Assembly (NCBI GenBank): GCA_047967505.1 | Contig: CM106539.1 | Reading direction: 5' to 3' (one strand) | DNA from: Dipteris shenzhenensis | Lineage: Eukaryota; Polypodiophyta; Polypodiopsida; Gleicheniales | Length of the DNA: 64,000 bases | Shown here: positions 57,501 through 64,000 of the stretch, piece by piece | Layout: every line of letters begins with the position of its first letter | How positions within the stretch are numbered: position 1 is the stretch's first letter | Position numbers and translations under genes: made by a program | The notes under the pieces: generated by a model | Database searches by the model: none | Told to the model about the DNA's origin: nothing | The model's input: only the letters and a program-made list of their open reading frames with translations

Positions 57501-58181
57501 CCAAGTTCCAATGATGGGTATGATTTTGATGAGATACCACTTCCCAGTAACCCCATCACGGAATTTTGGAGCAAATACCCTGATATGAAAACTCGTGGTG
57601 GATGGACCCTAGATAACTTTCCTAACAACCTTCGTCAGCATCAAATAAGTGAAGGTTGGATTAGCAAATTGGATCCACAACCTGATTGGCGCCGTCCCAA
57701 GCTCTTTGATGTAATCTTCTTAAAGGAGTACTTACGGGCACCTCCATGTCTCAGAACCCATCCCAAGTTCTATGCAGTTCCACGGTGTAAAAATTGGGAA
57801 GCCAACATACACACTTTGGCTGAAGATCGCCGAGTCATTAATTGGCCAATGATCGAACCCTACTCTGGTGTAGAATGGAATATCCAAGGCACCATGATCC
57901 GAGCACTTCAGCAGCATGAACAAATAATGCGCGGTAACATTGATCGCTTCCTTCGCCAAAGTGCCATATTCTGTAAAACATTAGAATTCATTCTGGAGGT
58001 CCCATGTTACCTTGATTCCCATTTGCCTCCACTGAACTTTAATCCCAATGAAAGGATTGATGCTCAGATTACAAGCCGACTCTATCAAAGAGTGATCTTC
58101 TTGGAGGCATGCCACATATCTCTGTTCGAGCAAATGGTAGATACAGGCTACTTGGAAATTGCGCAAAAATTATGGTGCTAA
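54511..58181 (+). pseudogene. Gypsy ORF3: ~1,220-codon extra reading frame after pol, unknown function
   Basis: The frame starts with ATGs at 54511, 54532 and 54550; the last begins MPPLKRMRRKSPPP, a basic, possibly nuclear-targeting, N-terminus. After a Ser/Gln/Pro-rich segment the frame changes once (about 54950-54980) and then stays open to TAA/TAG-type end at 58179-58181 with a single internal TAG at 55593-55595. A long Gln/Glu/Leu heptad-rich coiled coil covers about 55890-56570. A predicted globular part with LRIICQDLSEDEKNIFCLS follows, then a Pro/Ser-rich stretch (57330-57430). The C-terminal domain is rich in aromatic residues (EFWSKYPDMKTRGGWTLDNF ... DPQPDWRRPKLFDVIF). No transmembrane segment, so not an obvious envelope protein. 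I recognise no family. Confidence 0.7.
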
Positions 58182-58309
58182 GGCTCTACAGCAGGATCGA
58201 CTGGCATGACACAAGTTCCACAGCCACTGGACTAAAAACATGGCAACCTAGGTACGTGATCGCAATAAGCCATAACCCGAGGACGGGTAATAAAATGGAT
58301 CCGAGAGTA
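58182..58309 (+). other. Gypsy 3' untranslated run-up to the LTR
   Basis: Follows ORF3 and is duplicated at about 46809-46936. It ends AAAATGGATCCGAGAGTA; a clear polypurine tract is not obvious. Confidence 0.6.
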
Positions 58310-59508
58310 TGTTGACTCTGTGCCAACATGAACTTATGAAGAAAGAGAAGGTGTTACAACTTTGTGATACAACTTTGTGTTACAACTTCTAGACACAACT
58401 TTGTGTTACGACTTTGTGTAACAACTTTGTGTTACAACTTCTACATGAAGAGAGAGAATGTGTTACGACTTTGTGACACAACTTTGTGTTACAACTTTGT
58501 GTAACAACTTTGTGTTACAACCTTGTGTTACAACTTCTACATGTAGAGAGAGAATGTGTTACAACTTTGTGTTACAACTTTGTGATACAACTTTGTGTTA
58601 CAACTTTGTGATATGACTTTGTGTTACATGCAGATAGAGAAGCTCTCCAACTTGTATAAATACCCCATAATGGAATGAAGCCCACACTCTTTGGGGCATT
58701 GTGTTGAGTCTACTTTGGTATTCCAAGCATTTGTCTCAAGTGTCCATGCTTCCTTGCACTGCACGTCCAAAAGCATGTCCTAACCTTGCAACCCTTCTCC
58801 CCTCTCCTCCAACCCTGCAACCCACCCTCTCCCTCTCCTCCTCCCTCCTCCTTCTTCCTCCTTCTCCTCCTCCTCCTCCTCCCTCCTCCTCCTCCTCCTC
58901 CCTCCTCCTCCTCCTCCTCTCTCCTCCCCCTCCCTCCTCTCTCTTCTTTCACCCATGCTCTTACACCTTCTTCCTCTCCCACTCCTATGCTTTCCTAAAC
59001 CCTTAAACTCCATGATCTACGAGGGAGACGAGTTCTCCACCATGTACTCTACTCTGAACCTTGGATCCTCCTTCTAACCCTGGACTCCTTCTAGACCTTG
59101 GAACCTCTTTCTAAACCCTGGAACTCTTTCTAAACCCTGGAACCTCCTTCTGAACCCTGGAACCTCCTTCTAAACCCTGGAACTCTTTCTAAACCCTGGA
59201 ACTCTTTCTGAACCCTGGAACCTCCTTCTAACCCTTAAAACTCCTCCTAAACCCTACAACCCCCAATGAAGGTGAGAGCCTTCATTACTTCAACAAAGAT
59301 GATTTACATTCCTTTTACACATGCTTGCACTTTGTTTACTTACCACACTTAAGCCTACGTCTCTCACCGGAACACGACTCGAGATCCTAAGCTACACATA
59401 TACTACAACCGACAATCCCAATATATCTGTAGGTGACAAAAAGTCTCGGAACCCTGCAAACATAGAAAACCCAGCTCTTCCTACGAAAGCAGTAGGAAAG
59501 AGCCAACA
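58310..59508 (+). repeat. Gypsy 3' LTR (1,199 bp)
   Basis: TGTTGACTCTG to GAGCCAACA, with TATAAATA at 58655-58662 and the same internal repeats as the 5' LTR. Differences between the two are scattered substitutions and changes in repeat number. Confidence 0.93.
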
Positions 59509-59513
59509 ACCCT
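59509..59513. repeat. Target-site duplication ACCCT, right
   Basis: Partner of 44101-44105; duplicates bases inside the coding part of CACTA exon 9. Confidence 0.9.
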
Positions 59514-60253
59514 TGCCAAACTATCTACTTCAAAATCCAAACAAGTGTTTAGATCTACAAATACATTCAACCCACTACTACTTGTGCTACTCATGTGCTC
59601 ATCGAAATCAGCATCACCAATGGTAGGCTCGTCCTCATGGGTAATGGCTCAATATCTGTATCTCCTATCTCATGATCATCCTCCTCTCGTATCACGATCA
59701 TCATCACGTCCATGGCCATGATCATCCTCCATACGCTCCATATTAGTAAATATACTATACATCACTTTGGAACGTGACATAATAGGTATGACATGCCACC
59801 ATCGGGTATTATCCACCATTGGTTAATAGACAACCTAATTCAAACACAAGTACAATCATGTTATTTTTCTTGCATCAAATATTTAAAAGCGAGTATTTTT
59901 ATATGTGTGCACAGTACCTGTTCACATTGTTGCGGTAGTACTAGTGTGTCCTTCCTACTTTGCCAAAACTTTGTGGACTCAATAGTTACAAGGCCACTTG
60001 CATGGCATTTGATTGTTGCATTAGGGCCTCTTTCCACCATGTCCTTAAACCACTTTACATCCAAAACATACACAAAGAAGCATCAAAAGTCAAGCATAAT
60101 AATATCTTGGATTATGCCACAATAATCATCCATGGCTCCATTGGCTCCCTCAAAGCTAGCAATGATGCCGCAATCTTGTGTGTTTCTCTTATCATCAATC
60201 CGTTGTGTTCGAAAATGCTTGCCCTCACACCATATAGCATTGAACATAGTGCA
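59514..60253 (-). pseudogene. CACTA transposase exons 8 and 9 (DUF4216 region)
   Basis: Exon 8 (59918-60253) has IIASFEGANGAMDDYCGII, the DUF4216 core VLDVKWFKDM and FWQSRKDTLVLPQQCEQ. The donor is GAACAG|GTACTG. Exon 9 (59514-59834, continuing at 44105) starts after TTAG and has RWWHVIPIMSRSKV, an Asp/His-rich stretch and DADFDEHMSSTSSSGLNVF. Premature stops: TGA 60083-60085, TAA 59823-59825 and others in the Asp-rich stretch. DUF4216 is always C-terminal to tnp2 in these elements. Confidence 0.8.
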
Positions 60254-60335
60254 CTACACCAAGAAAAAATCAATTAAATAAGCAATCTAAATTATTGAAA
60301 GCTCCTAACTCATGCATAACATTCTATATACCGAC

Positions 60336-61023
60336 CTTGCTCATGCATCCCCTAGCATACTCCCATTCTTCCATTGTGATATGCATCCCCTCGTCTTTCT
60401 CTGCTTTCTCCATTTCATCAAGTAGCCAATCCACATGAATGTCCTTTGGAAGTGCTCTTAGATACTGAGGGTATGGCACATGAGATCTGTGGTGTGTACG
60501 AAAGAGGGCCCTTTCTTCTTGTCTTCTTGTCTTTGCATCCTCGTATCTTGTCACCCATCTTTTCATCACATCGATATTAAGCACACAAAAGAGGTTGATA
60601 CTATTATGCAAAACCGTGTCTATTACTTTGTTGCGTCCTTTCCCTTGAGGCACAATAGAGGTCATCCTTAGGTCTTCATCATCTCTCCATAGTCGTGGGA
60701 GAGAGCTATCCACATCAACAAGAAACTCAGAAATATATACAAGTGACTCTTGTACCAACCAACCCTCGGCCATGCTACCTTCAGGTCTTGCATTTTGTCT
60801 CACGAAGCCCTTCAAGGTCTTCATGAAGCGCTCGAGGAAGAACAACCATCGTGCATGTATAGTACCGCATATAGCAATCTCATCCACCAAATGCACTATA
60901 AGATGTAGTTGGCTTGTGAGAATAGAACATGGAAATGTCTCCTCCACTAAACAAACCACCTCCACTGACATAACTCGAGCATTCTCAAGCGTGGTGGGAT
61001 CTATTTCCTTTGAGCTCACATAC
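60336..61023 (-). pseudogene. CACTA transposase exon 7 (DUF4218 region)
   Basis: Acceptor TTTCTAG before 61023 and donor GT at 60334-60335. Open throughout. DUF4218-type landmarks: PCSILTSQLHLIVHLVDEI, GTIHARWLFFLERFMKTLKGFVRQNARPEGSMAEG and WLVQESLVYISEFL. It continues with KDIHVDWLLDEMEKAEKDEG, where other CACTA proteins have their linker to DUF4216. Confidence 0.88.
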
Positions 61024-61114
61024 CTAGAAATGAAAAAGTACAGCGTATTAGCAATATGCATTCAAACTTGCATGGAGCATTGATACGCATCATATTTTGT
61101 ATCATGTAAAGTAC

Positions 61115-61194
61115 CTCACAAGCTCGCCCATCTTGTAAATACAATCTTTCACGTCCTTCGATGCACTACGTGAAATGCTAGTAGGTAGTATGAA
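61115..61194 (-). CDS. CACTA transposase exon 6 (small)
   Basis: 80 bases between a GTTCAG acceptor and GAG|GTACTT donor, reading SRSASKDVKDCIYKMGELV. This fits the start of DUF4218 between LKSHDWH and the next exon. Confidence 0.65.
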
Positions 61195-61286
61195 CTGAAC
61201 CCACGAGGAGGTGGTTGATTAGTTGCTTATAATTATTCACTCACAAATTTGAAAGGAAAAAGATATTATGCACATAAAATACTTAC

Positions 61287-61677
61287 TTGGAGCATCTTGT
61301 GCCAATCATGAGATTTCAAGCCATATAATTGCTCTACACCTCTTTTCTTCCTCTTTGTAAAGGCTCCCTTCAAACACCTCATGCATCCAATGGGAGTATG
61401 AATTGTAGTGATAGCGCGCTTCACCGTCGCCATCTCTAGCTTTGATAACATCCACGGTGCACGAGGTAAAAAAACACGCCCATTTGGTCTCTCTTGTAGC
61501 CAAGCTTCAAGAATCCTCCCTATGGTACGTAGATCCTCCCTTATGCTTGCGGAATCTCGTGTCCCATTCAAATGCTCCCAAATGGTAGATGCCACATTCT
61601 TGAAGATATGCATGGGATCAAGGAGGTGATTGATCTTGAGGTGGGACCAATATGGTAAACGATAAAAGATGGAGTAT
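61287..61677 (-). CDS. CACTA transposase exon 5 (tnp2 end, DUF4218 start)
   Basis: Acceptor TTGTTTAG at 61678 and donor CAA|GTAAGT at 61285. Reads YWSHLKINHLLDPMHIFKNV (tnp2 signature LLDPMHIFKNV). It continues through NGRVFLPRAPWMLSK to VEQLYGLKSHDWHKMLQ, the standard beginning of DUF4218. No stop inside. Confidence 0.88.
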
Positions 61678-61751
61678 CTAAACAAAATAAAGTGTTAGCG
61701 TGCAATCTTTATTTCCAGCCAATATAGCACACAATAGTTACAAACCCTTAC

Positions 61752-61968
61752 CGGCTCATGCCAAGTGGTGGAGGAGTCGTGGAACTGTCCCAAATTCTCA
61801 TCCAATCTCCCGCGGTGAGTGATTGTGGGAGAACTTCATTCCAAGGGGCAACATATCTAGGATGATCACGTGGGAGAAATCGATAATGATTCTCATAGAT
61901 GACCTTATTCAATGCGTCTACCCGTGAGGCAACTAGCGAAGGACCATAAACAGGACATGCATGGTAAC
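61752..61968 (-). CDS. CACTA transposase exon 4 (tnp2)
   Basis: Acceptor ACATCAG and donor GCCG|GTAAGG. Reads YHACPVYGPSLVASRVD, YENHYRFLPRDHPRYV and DWDENLGQFHDSSTTWHEP; the RRFLP-type phrase is typical of tnp2. Confidence 0.82.
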
Positions 61969-62072
61969 CTGATGTAGTGAGACGTGAACAATAGTAGATG
62001 CAATTAAGAGTTGAAGGTGGGTTTAGGGTGCCACATCCTTTGCCTATTCATAATTAGAAGTGCAATGCTTAC

Positions 62073-62812
62073 CTGAACACTCGCCATAGCTTGGGAAGTC
62101 ATGCATCGTCCACATCAAGACTGCTTTGTAGTTGAAGTCTCATGACGAGGGAGGCCTGCTCACATCATGCACCTCGATACCTCTCCAAAGTATCTCTAGC
62201 TCGTCAATCAAAGGCTCCAAATAAACATCAGGATTTTTGACTTTATGTTTCCCTGGAATTAGAAGGGGTAGCATAACATGTCCTTTCTTAATAGCCATAG
62301 AGGGTGGAAGATTATAATTCACCAATATCACTAGCCATACACTGTAAGACGTGCTTTTGAGACCAAATGGGTTCACACCATCCATACCCAATCCAAGTCT
62401 CAAGCTCCTAGGTTCTTCCTTGAAGCTTGGCCATGTGTCTTCAATATGCTTCCACGCAGGAGAGTCCACGGGAGTTCTCCACTTGCCATCGGTTGATCAA
62501 TGGGAGGAATGCCATGACATGAGCTCTACAATAGATTTGCACTTGAACATATGTTGGATGCGAGGGATTATGGGAAAATGTTGCAGAACCTTACGAGGCA
62601 CGTCCAAAGTTTTAAGATCTGCTCTATATCTTGCCTCCCCACAAGTAGGACACTCTCTTGCATCCTTATGTAGTCCACGAAACAAAACGCAATCGTTGAC
62701 ACATGCATGGATGCGCTTGTAATCTAATCCTCCAAGAGAGGTCACATGTTGCCTTGCCATATCTCTTGAGGTCAGTAATTTATTCTCCCTTGGAAGCATT
62801 TTACACAATAGC
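62073..62812 (-). pseudogene. CACTA transposase exon 3 (tnp2 core)
   Basis: Acceptor ACGTGCAG at 62813 and donor TTCAG|GTAAGC at 62072. Contains YKRIHACVNDCVLFRG, CPTCGEARYR, KVLQHFPIIPRIQHMFK, WKHIEDTWPSF and LRLGLGMDGVNPFG. It ends in VWLVILVNYNLPPSM, PGKHKVKNPDVYLEPLIDEL and AVLMWTMHDFPSYGECS. This is the catalytic half of tnp2 and is diagnostic of CACTA transposases. One stop, TGA at 62497-62499. Confidence 0.9.
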
Positions 62813-62905
62813 CTGCACGTGAAGACCATAAATGATGAAAAGCATTCGAGTGATTGACCCACTAGCATAATTCACCATGTTTGCAAAATAGACTTTAAAT
62901 CTTAC

Positions 62906-63258
62906 TTGAGTAATGCATCCATTGCATTGCTCCATCCATAGATGGTTTGCAAGTTTAGTAACTCAAGGGAGGCACGTAGAATAGAGAATGTGCACCCCTC
63001 AAACAATGGAGTCGATGCTATAGTAAAAAGATCATCCTGCTCCATGCTATCATCCCTCCCTTGATGGACATATAAATCCTGCACCATATCATCAAACACC
63101 TCCTCCTCCACGGCTTCATGAGGTAATGGCAGAGGGCTACTATCACCATCACTCCATGCATCCGTAACGGTCCCTCCTGAAGATTCCACCTCATATTGCC
63201 AACGCTTCGCCTCCTCACGGTGAGCATAGGGAAACATATGTGGGTGTGGCACTGCATC
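62906..63258 (-). CDS. CACTA transposase exon 2
   Basis: Acceptor GATACAG at 63259 and donor CAA|GTAAGA at 62904. Reads DAVPHPHMFPYAHREEAKRW, an acidic stretch and FTILRASLELLNLQTIYGWSN, the usual link between the transposase-associated domain and tnp2. Confidence 0.8.
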
Positions 63259-63342
63259 CTGTATCAAATTAAAATGGGATCATAACTCAAACATATGAAC
63301 ACCCATAGGTATCTCAATCAACCTTAACTTACAAACTCTTAC

Positions 63343-63543
63343 CCTGTTTATGGTCACATTCCATTCTCCATACTTTGAGATGTGATTGAGTGTAATCCTG
63401 CGTGCACGATACATGTTTCCTCGACATCGATCACACATACATTTGACTTTTTGCTCCAACCACATTTCGCGATGGTGGATATGGAGGGATTCATCCTCAC
63501 TGGAGCTACTTATTGAAGATGAAGACATCCTACAAACAAACAA
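63343..63543 (-). CDS. CACTA transposase exon 1 (start)
   Basis: ATG at 63541-63543, MSSSSISSSSEDESLHIHHR. Then KVKCMCDRCRGNMYRARRITLNHISKYG, the end of a transposase-associated domain with its Cys pairs. Donor AGG|GTAAGA at 63341. Usually a longer N-terminal domain precedes these cysteines, so an upstream exon or a truncated start is possible. Confidence 0.72.
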
Positions 63544-63589
63544 CCCAAAAAAATTTGCTCTTCTTCAAATGTTTAATTTTAAACTCTGT

Positions 63590-63700
63590 GGCATGTCTAA
63601 AGGCGCGTCTAAAAGCACGTCTATTTGTTCTGTGGTGTGCGTCTAAAAGCGCGTCTAAAACTGCGTCTACTTTGTGTATTTAGACGCACCTATAGATGCA
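63590..63700. repeat. CACTA subterminal-type repeats, right side
   Basis: Tandem GGCGCGTCTAAAAGCACGTCTA and GTATTTAGACGCACC motifs, the same core as 43560-43870. They lie just upstream of the transposase start. Confidence 0.8.
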
Positions 63701-63803
63701 GCTTTTAAACCTGCTTTTAGCGTGCTCACTTCGCTTTTCTTCACATTACTTATACTTCGCACGGCTTGCTTGCTTCCTTATTAGTAGATCCACAGTTTTG
63801 ATG

Positions 63804-63879
63804 CTTAAGAGGAAGGCACCCACACTTACTTCCAAGCTTACACTTAAGAGGAAGGCACCCACACTTACTTCCAAGCTTA
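63804..63879. repeat. 37-bp exact tandem duplication (period 39)
   Basis: CTTAAGAGGAAGGCACCCAC through CCAAGCTTA at 63804-63840 and 63843-63879, in the presumed promoter or leader of the CACTA element. The remaining bases to 64000 show nothing else. Confidence 0.93.
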
Positions 63880-64000
63880 AAGGAGAGGAGGGCAAACAAG
63901 GAGGAGAAGCAACTTTGAAAAAGGAGAAGAACCTTCCATACCTCTATCCAAGGTAAGTCTTTTTGTAGTTGATCTTTTTTGGAAGTTTGCTCTCTTTGGG

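Larger units (their letters stand above)
44106..59508 (+). mobile_element. Ty3/gypsy composite insertion, 15.4 kb
   Basis: Outer ends are TGTTGACTCTG (44106) and GAGCCAACA (59508), both true LTR ends, flanked by ACCCT on each side. Inside are a rearranged cluster of direct and inverted LTR pieces (44106-46936) and one complete LTR-gag-pol-ORF3-LTR unit (46937-59508). The inner unit on its own has no matching 5-bp duplication (GAGTA left, ACCCT right). The tRNA-Asp PBS and gag-protease-RT-RNase H-integrase order with ORFs beyond pol recall the Athila/Tat group, although lineage needs a tree. Confidence 0.9.
43550..64000 (-). mobile_element. CACTA (CMC/EnSpm) transposon, right end outside window
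   Basis: Begins with CACTATAGACACATTTGGTA at 43550 inside copia C, followed by subterminal repeats. The minus-strand transposase gene has the superfamily order: transposase-associated domain, tnp2 (Transposase_21), DUF4218, DUF4216. Matching subterminal-type repeats near 63590-63690 mark the other side, but no TAGTG terminus was found before 64000, so the element continues rightwards. The candidate 3-bp target duplication left of it is AGC (43547-43549). The element is interrupted at 44106-59508 by the gypsy insertion. Confidence 0.88.

Noticed and set aside
54511-58181. ORF3 as a retroviral-type envelope gene
   Set aside because: Position after pol invites this, but no signal peptide, furin-like site or hydrophobic membrane anchor is seen.
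46937-59508. Inner element as an independent insertion
   Set aside because: Left flank GAGTA and right flank ACCCT do not match, and the left flank is element-internal sequence.

Overview
The window is plant nuclear DNA made almost entirely of nested, decaying transposable elements. The signs are Ty1/copia and Ty3/gypsy elements with plant-type primer-binding sites (initiator-Met and Asp), a CACTA (CMC/EnSpm) DNA transposon with the tnp2-DUF4218-DUF4216 order and GT-AG introns, a non-LTR relic, and premature stops that look like cytosine-deamination transitions. The density of degenerate nested elements suggests a large genome (fern, lycophyte or gymnosperm-like). The species cannot be fixed from sequence alone. 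No tRNA, rRNA or clearly intact host gene was found.

Layout. 1-4417: copia family A, minus strand, a deletion derivative inserted in an older plus-strand A copy (4418-6685). 6686-11569: copia family B, minus strand, with one complete LTR and PBS. 11570-17890: mostly unrecognised sequence with short repeats and a GC-rich promoter-like block (13440-14340). 17890-19690: non-LTR (LINE) endonuclease/reverse transcriptase relic. 21041-21415: G-rich block followed by an AT-rich block and then an unrecognised ~2 kb coding region (21702-23668). 24.9-27.6 kb: LTR remnants, including a TATA-bearing LTR. 27631-30090: copia A fragment (minus) fused to a copia B 3' half (plus, 30090-31801). 34211-36057: unrecognised, apparently spliced pseudogene. 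37184-38925: copia A 5' end (LTR, PBS, gag). 39516-41261: DUF7869-like coding region with three stops in one frame. 42100-43549: third copia family (C).

From 43550 to the right edge lies a CACTA transposon whose transposase gene can be modelled as nine exons on the minus strand. Its last exon is split by a 15.4 kb gypsy insertion (44106-59508) flanked by the 5-bp duplication ACCCT. Removing the insertion and one ACCCT restores the transposase reading frame to a natural stop. The insertion is not a simple element. A full LTR-internal-LTR element (46937-59508) is preceded by a cluster of direct and inverted LTR fragments, an inverted PBS/leader and a stray internal 3' end. The main element carries gag-pro-pol in one 5.9 kb frame with 11 stops and almost no indels. 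Downstream of pol it has an additional ~1,220-codon reading frame (ORF3) of unknown function with a long coiled coil. ORF3 is better preserved than pol and is the best candidate here for something undescribed.

Relative ages from nesting: copia C is older than CACTA, which is older than the gypsy insertion; copia A plus (4418) is older than copia A minus (1-4417).
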